Assembly: GCA_938743325.2 (NCBI GenBank)
Contig: OW568880.1
Span: forward strand, 186,001-250,000
Direction of reading: 5' to 3'
Length of the DNA stretch: 64,000 nucleotides
Source of the DNA: Pycnococcus provasolii
Taxonomy: Eukaryota; Chlorophyta; Pseudoscourfieldiophyceae; Pseudoscourfieldiales; Pycnococcaceae
This document shows, one piece after another, positions 44,702 to 53,182 of the stretch; the stretch's first letter is position 1; each line of letters opens with the position of its first letter. The notes beneath the pieces were generated by a model, which was not told the origin of the DNA, did no database searches, and saw only the letters and a program-made list of their open reading frames with translations. Both the position numbers and the translations under genes were made by a program.

Positions 44702-44971
44702 ATGTTGGAGCGCAAGGCTGTGATCAAGAACACTGACATGTCCGAGGACATGCAGCAGGAAGCTATTGACTCCGCGACGCAGGCGCTTGAGAAGTACAAT
44801 ATCGAGAAGGACATTGCTGAGTTCATGAAGAAGGAGTTCGACAAGAAATACAACCCCACTTGGCACTGCATCGTTGGCCGCAACTTCGGCTCCTACGTGA
44901 CGCACGAGACCAAGCACTTTATCTACTTCTACCTCGGCGAGGTGGCGATCCTCCTGTTCAAGTCGGGATAA
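44702..44971 (+). CDS. DYNLL: Dynein light chain LC8
   Basis: An 89-residue protein from ATG 44702, exactly the usual LC8 length. It contains [60 protein letters not shown] and [20 protein letters not shown], which agree with animal and algal LC8 almost residue for residue. LC8 is a dimeric hub of dynein, intraflagellar transport and other complexes. It lies between the two copies of duplication D, whose second copy carries its promoter region but not its coding sequence. The gene itself was therefore not duplicated, or its second copy was lost. Confidence 0.97.
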   Translation: MLERKAVIKNTDMSEDMQQEAIDSATQALEKYNIEKDIAEFMKKEFDKKYNPTWHCIVGRNFGSYVTHETKHFIYFYLGEVAILLFKSG

Positions 44972-44987
44972 GCTATCTCAGCTCGGC

Positions 44988-46109
44988 CGTAGGATGTACG
45001 TTGATGTACGTATTCTTCTCAAAAAGCAAAAACGTTATCAACAAGAAGATGATGGGCTGCGTGGCGCTCAAGAAGCGAAGAATCTCGCGTTGGCGCTAGA
45101 GGAGCGCGCGCGAAGCTGGACTACCTCTAGTGCGTTGATTTGTAATGACTGTGTGTAAAGGGCTAGAGGCTGTAAAAAGGTAAAAAGTGTTTAATGTTTC
45201 GTGAAATCTGAGGGAAAGTGTGTATCATTCAAATGTTGCAACAAATTGATCTTCTTCTCCTCCTTATCGCTCGTGTGTTCCACTCACTGGTTGTGAATTG
45301 TTCTTCTTGTTGTTGTGTGCATGATGCACCACCGATTACGGGATACGATTTTCTTCTCGGAGGCGTTCCGAGTTTGCGATTTCAGGCAAATACGTGCCAT
45401 CTCGAATCGTAGGGTCGCTGAGTGCCGCGGGATCTTCGCTCAAGTATGAGCGATCCACCGCCAGCTCAAACTCCGGAGCAGGTGCCATGTCGAGAACAAC
45501 ATCATCATCGAGCAAGTTACGAAGGCGGCGGCGATCGTCATGGCGATCCTCAACGACCAGCCCACCAGTTCTTCCGGGAGAAAAGTCATATCCGACACGA
45601 CCACCGAGCAATCCTCGATCCGCCGCCAGAACATCGTCACCAGCGGGTTCCGGTGCCAGAGCCTCATCTTGCTGCTCGATGACTTCTGACTCCGAAGCTT
45701 CCTGTGCAGTCAACGACAACACCGGCGCATCATCATCCCCGGCGGCGACGACAGCGATCAAAGAAGCGAGCACCACCACCATCATCATCATTAACTTCGC
45801 CATCGTTCCGTTTCCAAGTACAAGTATGGAGTACGGACCACGCAAAAACTGAATTAGGGCGCGGGAGAACTTGGTCGGGGATTTTCCATCCGACCTTTTT
45901 TCTCGTTTTTCTCGTCGCGCAGCAGCCCCCCCCCCCCCCGGCCTGCTTCGCGCGCTTGTTCAGCTTTTCACTTCTCCTCTTTTGCACACGTCACTTGTGC
46001 TGTGAGTCTTTAATGTCCGCCGCCGCCGCCGCCGCCTCCTCCTCCACCCCCGCCTCCTCCTCCTTCTCCGTATCGGAGATACGCATCGAGACGTTTGAAT
46101 CAGCCAGAG
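44988..46109. repeat. Tandem duplication D, copy 2
   Basis: Repeats 43529-44634. It ends just where the LC8 leader would continue (ACGCATCGAGACGTTTGAATCAG), after which the sequence is unrelated. It contains a C-run and GCC-repeat expansion (about 45927-45940 and 46019-46035) relative to copy 1. Confidence 0.85.
45336..45803 (-). CDS. Small secreted acidic protein, copy 2
   Basis: A 155-residue protein from ATG 45803, nearly identical to the gene at 43874. The visible difference is SPGRTGGLVVEDRHDD in place of SPLGSGGGLVVEDSHDD. Signal peptide, acidic body and DDRRRLRN motif are kept, and the frame is intact, so both copies are likely functional. The orientation is convergent towards the LC8 gene at 44702. 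Function unknown. Confidence 0.7.
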   Translation of the reverse strand: MAKLMMMMVVVLASLIAVVAAGDDDAPVLSLTAQEASESEVIEQQDEALAPEPAGDDVLAADRGLLGGRVGYDFSPGRTGGLVVEDRHDDRRRLRNLLDDDVVLDMAPAPEFELAVDRSYLSEDPAALSDPTIRDGTYLPEIANSERLREENRIP

Positions 46110-46159
46110 TTCTTATTTATTTCAAGTATACAAAGGTCATTGGCGTTCGTCTAGAATAA

Positions 46160-46340
46160 CAGGCATCATCATCGAGCAAATTACAAAGGAAGGCAGCGGC
46201 GATCGTCATTGATCCCTGGCTCAACGTATGAAAACCCGACCGTACTTCCGGGAGAACGAGAGACCATCCGACACGAGCTTCGAGCGAGTATTCCTCGATT
46301 CGCCGCCAGAAGATCAACGTTCCACGGCATCTGCCACGTG
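46160..46340 (-). pseudogene. Degenerate fragment of the small secreted protein family
   Basis: Readable pieces are DLLAANRGILA, FSYVEPGINDDRR and NLLDDDA in broken frames, in the same order as in the 43286 fragment. It lies just beyond duplication D and marks a third, older copy event. Confidence 0.55.
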
Positions 46341-46529
46341 AGCACTTCAATCTGTCGGCAAGTCTGGCTGCACGTACAACGGCCTTGAGATGGTCTGAGC
46401 GAGCTCGCCGTATATGTGCTTCGCGTCACTCGTTAGCAGATTTTGGTAAATGCTCACCTCGTATTCGTGACTCGCGTAGTCTCTGCCCTCTACTTCCATG
46501 GGCACAGTACTCAAAGCCTTTGGCAAGTA

Positions 46530-46997
46530 GACTTCAACCCCATTCACCGAGAGGCTTGGGCTAACTCTTCGTGTTGCCCGTGGCAGTACAATAATGATGT
46601 GACACGTTTCCTTTCATCTGGGATATCTGATTGGGATGCGTATGCGCAAGCGTACAAATCGCGAGCTATACAGCAGCCAGTCCGAAGATTAGATCTGACA
46701 CGTGGAAAACGCGCACTATGCTTGATGGACGTAGTGTGCGTTCTGAGCGACTTCGACGCGTGCATGAATCGTATCAAGACGCTTTTCAATATAACGAAAA
46801 GTTCATCTATGCTTGTAGAGAGCTTAGATCGTCATCAGACGCCAACAAGACCGAAAACTATCAGCCACGACGCTCTTAAATTGATTGAGTCGCGAAATAC
46901 GCTTGACGTGAAACTCTATGAGTGGGCGAATGTACACTGCAAATACGGCCAGTGCAAGTGCGGAAACATCCCCACACCTGACACCTCCCACACCTGA
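46530..46997 (+). pseudogene. 3' half of a sulfotransferase gene without promoter or anchor
   Basis: An open frame without a suitable ATG encodes FNPIHREAWANSSCCPWQYN (NP.HR like the 3'-phosphate region), WDAYAQAYKSRAIQQPV, a Cys-rich helix and the C-terminal pattern RPKTISHDALKLIESRNTLD followed by VKLYEWA. The latter is typical of the end of Golgi sulfotransferases (L..LN.LDxELYxYA). The PAPS-loop half is missing. The frame is open to its natural end at 46997, so it is either a recent truncation or a silent module. It is a different sulfotransferase type from the gene at 35649. Confidence 0.6.
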
Positions 46998-47327
46998 CAC
47001 CTCCGACACCTCCATTGCGACTTTATGATCAATAAAGTCATATTTTATTATGCAATAACATAATTTTTATGCGTGTTGATGTAAGAGCCGAATGGGACAT
47101 CACGTTGTTAGTTTTCCCTAAAACCCGAACGGTGACATCACGTTGTTAGTTTTCCCTCCCGCAGAAGATTTCGATTTCCGATTTGTTCCCCCCGAACCCA
47201 ACCCCGGTCGAAGTTTTCAAATAACGCCGCATTCGTGCGTTACACGTTACACATCGTCGCATAACCCACGAATATACGAAACGCGCGCACACAACTGCTA
47301 CTAGTGCTCTTCACGCGTATACACGTC
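46998..47327. other. Intergenic region with a short direct repeat
   Basis: GACATCACGTTGTTAGTTTT with CCCT occurs twice (about 47097-47120 and 47132-47155). AT-rich AATAAAGTCATATTTTATTATG at 47031-47052 may be the poly(A) region of the fragment upstream. The remainder is the promoter of the methyltransferase at 47328. Confidence 0.5.
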
Positions 47328-48356
47328 ATGCGACCGAAAGCGAATCCTGGCACTGACGGTGGTGGTGGTGGTGGTCGTCGTCGCCCGCGTAGGACAGCCT
47401 GGTGTGCGTCGATCCTTCTCGTCGTCACCACGCTCGTCGCGCTGAACATTGTCGGCGTGATTCTGAGAAGTGCCCCGGAAAGGGAGACGACGGATCAAAC
47501 GTATCGTCGTCAAATGCCATTTGACCGAAATATTGAAGTTGAAATATTTCCTCCTCTGAGAACACGGAATGAGATAGGAGCTTTCCTGGAACAACAAGGA
47601 TTTTCTCGTGGCGCAGAACTTGGTGTTCAGCGTGGACTCTTCGCGAGCGAAACCCTATCCTCTTGGAAGTCGTGTTCGTACTACCTTCTGGTCGATGCAT
47701 GGAAGCATATGGAGAACTACAAGGATATTGCTAATGTGAACTACGACGAACAAGAAGCCAGATATCGTGAAACTTTAAGACGGCTCGCCGCTTTCCAAGA
47801 TGTTGTGTTTGTTTGCCGAAACTTTACGTTGAATTGTGCCAACTCGATTCCAGATGAATCGCTAGATTATGTGTATGTCGATGCCAGGCATGATCGCAAA
47901 GGAGTGACTGAAGATTTGCTTGCATGGTGGCCTAAAGTTAAGCCAGGAGGAATTTTTGCAGGACACGATTACGTGACTCAGTCGGATGTTGGCAAACAAG
48001 ACTGGACTTTAAACTACGACGGTACAATTGACGAAACAGGTCAGGCGGTAAAGGGTGCAGTAGACGACTTTGCCAGAATGGTTAGAGAGCAAGTTGTGGT
48101 TACATACCGCGAGGTTAATTGGAATACGTGGATGATGCGCAAACACACCTCTCTTATTTTCAATCGACGTGAGTCTTCCAATGGAGATTCGCCAAAAGTA
48201 TCTTTGCTCAGGGATCTCGCCTCAGATCTTTCTATGACGCACACAAATAAACAACATGGGGCTATTGCGAACAGTATAAAACGCAGAGTAAAGAGAGAGA
48301 AATCTTTACGCGTGCGCCGTCAATCTCAACCGCGCCGTACGCTTCGAAGCGCTTGA
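47328..48356 (+). CDS. Type II membrane SAM-dependent methyltransferase (copy 2)
   Basis: A 342-residue protein from ATG 47328. The N-terminus MRPKANPGTDGGGGGGRRRP and the anchor (TAWCASILLVVTTLVALNIVG) are unrelated to the anchor of copy 1. From NIEVEIF onward the catalytic domain is the same as in copy 1 (GAELGVQRG, VDARHD, WWPKVKPGG). The two proteins part again after MTHTNKQ. The C-terminal tail here is basic (IKRRVKREKSLRVRRQSQ) and lies antisense to a gene fragment at 48262-48522, so the tail is probably a fortuitous fusion. Function as for copy 1. Confidence 0.85.
   Translation: MRPKANPGTDGGGGGGRRRPRRTAWCASILLVVTTLVALNIVGVILRSAPERETTDQTYRRQMPFDRNIEVEIFPPLRTRNEIGAFLEQQGFSRGAELGVQRGLFASETLSSWKSCSYYLLVDAWKHMENYKDIANVNYDEQEARYRETLRRLAAFQDVVFVCRNFTLNCANSIPDESLDYVYVDARHDRKGVTEDLLAWWPKVKPGGIFAGHDYVTQSDVGKQDWTLNYDGTIDETGQAVKGAVDDFARMVREQVVVTYREVNWNTWMMRKHTSLIFNRRESSNGDSPKVSLLRDLASDLSMTHTNKQHGAIANSIKRRVKREKSLRVRRQSQPRRTLRSA
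47526..48256 (+). repeat. 731-bp inverted duplicate, methyltransferase module copy 2
   Basis: Reverse complement of 40687-41417. The left edge falls between the linker and the catalytic domain, the right edge a few codons after it. The two copies are about 6.1 kb apart. Confidence 0.9.
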
Positions 48357-48522
48357 GCCACCACGGCCATGGTTTGATAACCTCGTGTAACCATGGATCA
48401 TTTTTCTCACTTCCAAACTTCTCCGGTTTCTCGTTCAAGCCAACTTGGAACCACAGATAATCTTTTGCAACTCGAACAAGCTGGCAGATGCTCCGGTCGA
48501 AGTCTTGCCGCATAAAAAGCAA
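48262..48522 (-). pseudogene. Unidentified enzyme fragment antisense to the methyltransferase tail
   Basis: The minus strand reads MRQDFDRSICQLVRVAKDYL, WFQVGLNEKPEKFG, DPWLHEVIKPWPWWLKRFEA and YGAVEIDGARVKISLS. The amino-acid pattern (Trp/Pro clusters, regular strands) looks like the C-terminal part of a folded enzyme, but the family was not recognised. No anchor or catalytic core is present upstream. Its end overlaps the 3' end of the gene at 47328, on the opposite strand. Confidence 0.45.
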
Positions 48523-48726
48523 AACGTGTCGTCAGTGATGTCGATAATTTCAAAGTAATCTTATTGAAGTACTTGAAGTTCTCTCGGTAATCTGCACGCC
48601 ACTACGGCGTGCGAGCAGGATACATTGTCGTAACGAAGAAGAAGAAGAAAATGCGACAAGTTACTGATAAAGAGCGTTAATAGGAAATATTCCCGAGAGG
48701 ATACTCGCGCGGATCACGCATCGTGA

Positions 48727-49617
48727 CTACGGCGCGCCGCTCAGATCCGTCTTCCCGTGGCTTCCATAGATGTAAATCGCATCGCCGAGTACCGTGCTGA
48801 CGGTGACACCCTCGCGCACGAGCGTTTCCGGCGTGCGCACCTCGCTGCCGTCCATCATGAGAAGCATGGACGACTGAAAGTCGCGCCAAACTGTTACGTT
48901 CGCGTCGCCGAGCTCAGCAATCCCGGGAACGTTCAGGTGTACGAAGGGCTTACCTTCGCCCGCAGACGCGAATGCGACTAGGCGGGTTATGCAGCGCACG
49001 CCAGAAGAGCTCACCGCGAGTGGTCGGAACGACTCTAGCCGCCTGCCACTCGCCGAGGCGTCGCATGTCGGCGCTTCTGCGGCTGACGTGGCAAGCTGTA
49101 CGAGCGACTTGCGTTCGCTCCGTATGCCACCACCACCAAGCTGAAGAAGCTGCCTTCGACGACGACGACGACGACGACGACGCAGTGCCTCTTCCATCGT
49201 CACGGATTCTTCAGCACCTTTTCGTCGTCGTCTCTTTGACCCGACACGAGGGTTCACGGACATCACCAGCAAGCGTCCTCCGTTCCACGTTGCGTACACG
49301 AAGGCAAATCGCCGATTGTTCGATAGCGCGAGCGCGCTTTTCGACCGTTCGTCGTTCAGTGCCGTTTCATTCAGGGCATTCCGCGATGGTGATGGCGATA
49401 ATGGAGCAGCGGCACGGTCCGTTGTGTCGTCGTCGCCATAGTCTTCGTCTGACGACGTTTTGCTGCTTATGTCCTTCTTCTTGAGCTCGTAGGTTGCCGG
49501 ATGGTTCTCCATCGTCTCCAGACGAAGCCTCGGTTGCTCGTACAAAAGGCGATAGCACGGTCGACACCCGAATGCATCTGAGAGTGCTGCCACAGCGCAT
49601 AGCCCTGAGATGTTCAT
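48727..49617 (-). CDS. Protein of unknown function
   Basis: A 296-residue protein from ATG 49617. The N-terminus is hydrophobic and Cys-containing (MNISGLCAVAALSDAFGCRP), possibly a short signal peptide. An acidic Ser/Asp-rich stretch, an Arg run coded by CGT repeats (about 49162-49182) and a C-terminal half of alternating strands follow (FAFVYATWNGGRLLVMSVNP, KPFVHLNVPGIAELGDANVT, SSMLLMMDGSEVRTPETLV, GDAIYIYGS). No family is recognised. The intact frame and the balanced composition of the C-terminal half support a real gene. Confidence 0.55.
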   Translation of the reverse strand: MNISGLCAVAALSDAFGCRPCYRLLYEQPRLRLETMENHPATYELKKKDISSKTSSDEDYGDDDTTDRAAAPLSPSPSRNALNETALNDERSKSALALSNNRRFAFVYATWNGGRLLVMSVNPRVGSKRRRRKGAEESVTMEEALRRRRRRRRRRQLLQLGGGGIRSERKSLVQLATSAAEAPTCDASASGRRLESFRPLAVSSSGVRCITRLVAFASAGEGKPFVHLNVPGIAELGDANVTVWRDFQSSMLLMMDGSEVRTPETLVREGVTVSTVLGDAIYIYGSHGKTDLSGAP

Positions 49618-50116
49618 GTTGTTCTTGTTATTACTACTACGTATTGGTAGTTAAAGTTTACGTTCCGGAATAAAATTCACAAAAACAAAGGCGGAAAAAA
49701 CCAACACACAACGGAATGAAGAATAAGGGGAATAGACCCGAAGGGGGCATGATGTCACACTTTTTCACCCTTTTTATGGGAATTACAGTATGGGATTTCC
49801 TCGGACCTCTCCCTCAGGTCTCTCCCTCTCCCTCTGCGCCACCTCCCTCTCCCTCGGGCTGTCGGGCTCGGCCTGAAGAGGGAGGGAAGACGCGGCGGCC
49901 ATACATCCACATGGTGGTCAGATCAGTCAGTGACCCGTCCGAGAATACGATAAGGTATCCTTAGTCTAACTATGTATAGCAGTAAGATATTGGTGACCAG
50001 TGACGGCATTTCATACGGTAGTACTACTGCACTGCATGAGACGTCTCAGTTCAGTTTCAGTTTCAGTGACTATGTTCCATTACAGAGTGATGTTAAGGTC
50101 CTAGTTAGCTAGCTAG
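49618..50116. other. Intergenic region, promoter side to uL10 3' side
   Basis: About 500 bp. It contains a CCTCTCCCTC repeat (about 49806-49858), TCAGTTTCAG repeats (50044-50070) and a GCTAGCTA run just after the stop of the uL10 gene. No gene seen. Confidence 0.5.
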
Positions 50117-51286
50117 CTAGCCCTCCTCGGACTCCTCGGACTTGCGGTTCGCAAGCACCGCGGTGAGCACCTGCGACGGCGCGACGAGCTGCGCGAGAAG
50201 GCGCCCGCCACGCGCGCCGTCGATCGTCGAGACGAGCTGTGTCGCCGGCGCATGAATCGCGCCGAGAAGCTTGCCGTACACCTGCGCAGGGTCGCCGAGC
50301 TTCTCTAGGTTCTCGAGGTCAGAAGGTGCATACCAGCTCTTCTCGCGCGTGTGGAAAACGCCCAGCTTGATCATACCCTTGGGCACGTTCGGCCACTCGT
50401 TGCGGTTGAAAATTTTGTTGAAGATTTTCGACGCCGACGCCACCTGTGCCGCTGCCGCCGCCGCCTCGGTGACGGCGTTCTCGTGCTTTTCCGTCTCGGC
50501 GACGTGCGGCGCCTTGTCGCTTTCCCCCACGTCGAACCCGCCGCCCGCGAGGTGTCCGTACGTGTGCCTGGGTGCGCAAGGATATGCGATGGCAAATCTC
50601 ACGGACCCGAGGAACGGCATGCCCATCGCCTCCTCCTGCGATCGGTTCCACTGGTTCCAAGGTACGAGTTCCGCGCCCAACTTGCGTGCAGCGAGTTGGA
50701 TGTGCAAGGTTTCGTTGTTGTCAAGCGGTGGTCCGTACAGCAGCGTGATGGTTGGTACAGCGTCAAGTATGGCTCTCTGCCTGTCAATGAAGTGCGCCTT
50801 TCGTCTCCTTTCCATGGACAGTTTAACGTTCCTGTATACACGTTGATCACGCAAGGCACGCGGGTCATCTTTCGTTCCCTTGAAAGCGAAAGAAAGATTC
50901 GCATCCATGAAAACATCTTCCAAAGTTCTCCTGGAGGAGGAGGAACCCGAACCCAAGGGTGACTCCACAGATGATGACATAGGAGCACAAGACGAGTATG
51001 ACGACGACGCCAAGGACGATGACCCCGATGCTAAGGATGATGACCCCAACAAGGATGAGCAGGGTGCACCACTGATTCCTCCAGAACGACCAGAAGAATA
51101 AAGACAAGAAGATAAGATACCCGTAAGCGTAAGAGAAGGAGACTGAAATGACTTGAGGAGCGACACCATATGCAACGGCAACGAGGAGAGAGAACGATGC
51201 GGCGGCATGGCTGTTGTTGTTGTGAGGGAGGACGGCTGTTCAGAGGGAAACCCCTCAACAAGAGCTGGTTGGTCCCTCCTCGCCAT
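50117..51286 (-). CDS. Organellar ribosomal protein uL10 homologue
   Basis: A 389-residue protein from ATG 51286 (MARRDQPALVEGFPS); only GTG lies further upstream, and later ATGs are possible. A Ser-rich N-terminal region of about 130 residues may contain a transit peptide but is unusually long. The uL10 pattern follows: RRKAHFIDRQRAILDAVPTI, LLYGPPLDNNETLHIQLAAR, KLGAELVPWNQW, and near the end KLGDPAQVYGKLLGAIHAPA, TQLVSTIDGARGGRLLAQLV with a short acidic end. uL10 anchors the L7/L12 stalk of the ribosome. The divergence and presequence point to a mitochondrial or plastid ribosome. An Ala-rich insert (about residues 270-290) is extra. Confidence 0.6.
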   Translation of the reverse strand: MARRDQPALVEGFPSEQPSSLTTTTAMPPHRSLSSLPLHMVSLLKSFQSPSLTLTGILSSCLYSSGRSGGISGAPCSSLLGSSSLASGSSSLASSSYSSCAPMSSSVESPLGSGSSSSRRTLEDVFMDANLSFAFKGTKDDPRALRDQRVYRNVKLSMERRRKAHFIDRQRAILDAVPTITLLYGPPLDNNETLHIQLAARKLGAELVPWNQWNRSQEEAMGMPFLGSVRFAIAYPCAPRHTYGHLAGGGFDVGESDKAPHVAETEKHENAVTEAAAAAAQVASASKIFNKIFNRNEWPNVPKGMIKLGVFHTREKSWYAPSDLENLEKLGDPAQVYGKLLGAIHAPATQLVSTIDGARGGRLLAQLVAPSQVLTAVLANRKSEESEEG

Positions 51287-51599
51287 TCGCAAAAGGGAAC
51301 AGTGCGAGGGGTAGACCACCCCAAGGGGGATCCCCAGCGAAGCGAACTCTGGGGGAGTTTCCTAAGGGCTTTTTCTCTTTGCGAGCTCTTTCTTTCCCTG
51401 TCACCCGACTACCTTGGACTGATCTTTTGTTGCCGCTGATCATCCCGTTTCGATCTTAAAGCGACGACTGTACCATCCGCGAGAACTTTGGTGAATTGTT
51501 AAGTTGCCGTGTGTTAAGTGTGCACCACCTTGTGTCTTCCAAGGCACTCTCACATCTGAGACAACTTAGTAGGTGGGAGGCGGTTTGTGTCTCCAACCA

Positions 51600-53009
51600 A
51601 TGGCCATGGCAGGGTTAGGTATGGTCTCCGTTGGCTTGTGGGATCCCTTTTGCTGTTTCTTTTGCGGTTTCTTTTGCGGACGTGTATCTGTCGGCATGTA
51701 TCGTTTTGGTGCGTTCAAAGATCTTGTATCGTCGTCAAAGAAAGGCGGGCAGCAACGCTTCTGCCTCAGGAGCATGCTCAGCATCAGCATCAGCACGCGA
51801 TCTTCAAGGGTAAGGTGTGGGACATCTTCATCATCATCATATTCACCTTCTCTCCGGAGACATCTGTCATCCTTTTGGCTTCTTTTCTTTTGGCTACTTT
51901 TGGCCTTGCTGTGCGCTTCCTTGGAAGTTCACGCCGCTCTCGAGGAAAAACAAGACGGCAAAGACGATCGACTTGTTGAGACAGGTGCTTCGACGACGTA
52001 TGACATGTACAGAAAAATCTCAGACGGCGACGACTTGCAGCAGCTCGAAGATAGTACAGACACGACAACCACAGATACCACAGAAACCACGACCATTGCC
52101 ACAACAACCACACCCACTACGACAGTCACCACCGCCACACTCTCCGCCTCCGCCACCGCCATAGCAACCACGATCAACTCCCAAAACGCCCCAGACACCA
52201 CGACGCACACAAAGAGTGAGAGCGAAACTGCAAGAAACGACGTTGGCACGCTTCGCTCAGACCTACTCGCAGTCAGCGCGAAGCGGAAGGCACTCAGCGA
52301 AGAGCGCGCGATGCGAGAGAAACTCAGCGAAGAGCGACGCGCGGTGAAGGCTGCCGAGGCTGCCGAGCAGCGAAGAGCTCTTCGTGCCACCACGTCGTCG
52401 TTGTCGGCGGAGGACACAGCGAAGTACAACAAAATCGTCAAGGAGGTTCCTCTGGTGCTCGTCGGTAACGGCAAGAGCGTGATGAAGGTCAAACTGGGCA
52501 GCGTGATTGACAAGTTTAAGGAGGTTGGGCGATTCAACTACTTCCGAACGAGAGGCTACGAGACAAACGTGGGCAGGAAGACGACGATTTGCTTCGCGAG
52601 TGACCGCAAGGATCCGAAGCTGATCAGAGAGCGCGAAGGCTGCAAGCAGTTCATCGTTCCCATCATCCCATCGCCTGGCCGGCCGCGTCAGCGCCTCGTA
52701 TCCGCGATCCGCGGGTGGTACAGAAGAGCTGGGCTATCTAACAAGCTCACTTTCATGCCGGCGGACATGGAGCGCGTTCTCAGGCGCCAATACAAGCTCA
52801 ACAAAGGCCCGAGCACGGGCATCCAGTCGATCATCTTCATGCTCAAGAAGTACAAGAAGATCGCCATCACTGGATTCGACTTCAGGGGCGGCTCGCACAC
52901 GCACTACTTCGAGCGTAAGTCGAAGAAGAAAACGACGCACAGCATGAGCGGCGAGGGCCGCATCATCGACCAGCTCGTTTCAGAGGGACGCGTTGTAAGA
53001 TTACCTTGA
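51600..53009 (+). CDS. GT29 sialyltransferase-like type II membrane protein
   Basis: A 469-residue protein using the first ATG (51600); ATGs at 51699 or near 51774 would place the anchor closer to the N-terminus. The signal anchor is SFWLLFFWLLLALLCASLEV. A Thr-rich stem and a coiled helix (ALSEERAMREKLSEERR) precede the catalytic region: VPLVLVGNGKSVMKVKLGSV (sialylmotif L-like), GPSTGIQSIIFMLKKY with AITGFDF (motif S), and HYFERKSKKKTTHSMSGEGR with RIIDQLVSEGRV (motif VS with His and Glu). This fits family GT29, which transfers sialic or related nonulosonic acids from CMP donors in the Golgi. The acceptor is unknown. Confidence 0.8.
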   Translation: MAMAGLGMVSVGLWDPFCCFFCGFFCGRVSVGMYRFGAFKDLVSSSKKGGQQRFCLRSMLSISISTRSSRVRCGTSSSSSYSPSLRRHLSSFWLLFFWLLLALLCASLEVHAALEEKQDGKDDRLVETGASTTYDMYRKISDGDDLQQLEDSTDTTTTDTTETTTIATTTTPTTTVTTATLSASATAIATTINSQNAPDTTTHTKSESETARNDVGTLRSDLLAVSAKRKALSEERAMREKLSEERRAVKAAEAAEQRRALRATTSSLSAEDTAKYNKIVKEVPLVLVGNGKSVMKVKLGSVIDKFKEVGRFNYFRTRGYETNVGRKTTICFASDRKDPKLIREREGCKQFIVPIIPSPGRPRQRLVSAIRGWYRRAGLSNKLTFMPADMERVLRRQYKLNKGPSTGIQSIIFMLKKYKKIAITGFDFRGGSHTHYFERKSKKKTTHSMSGEGRIIDQLVSEGRVVRLP

Positions 53010-53182
53010 GGGAGACAGCTGTACACGTCGGCATTTGTGGCGCGCGTCCATTATTGTTCATGTTCAAAATGCAAAATTATTTTTATTTGAAATGAAAAGT
53101 GTTGTATTTATTCTTCTTTACAAAAGTGTGTGCCACGCACTTGCTTTATAGATGACGATCTCGAGGTGGTGTGCGTCACGTA

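Noticed and set aside
40687-48256. Assembly artefact as the explanation for the inverted methyltransferase copy
   Set aside because: Not excluded, but the copies have different unique flanks on both sides, which a simple mis-join would not give; flagged for read-level checking.
32692-48522. Mobile element carrying the enzyme genes
   Set aside because: No transposase, reverse transcriptase, integrase, terminal repeats or target-site duplications were recognised; the repeats are promoter and gene segments.
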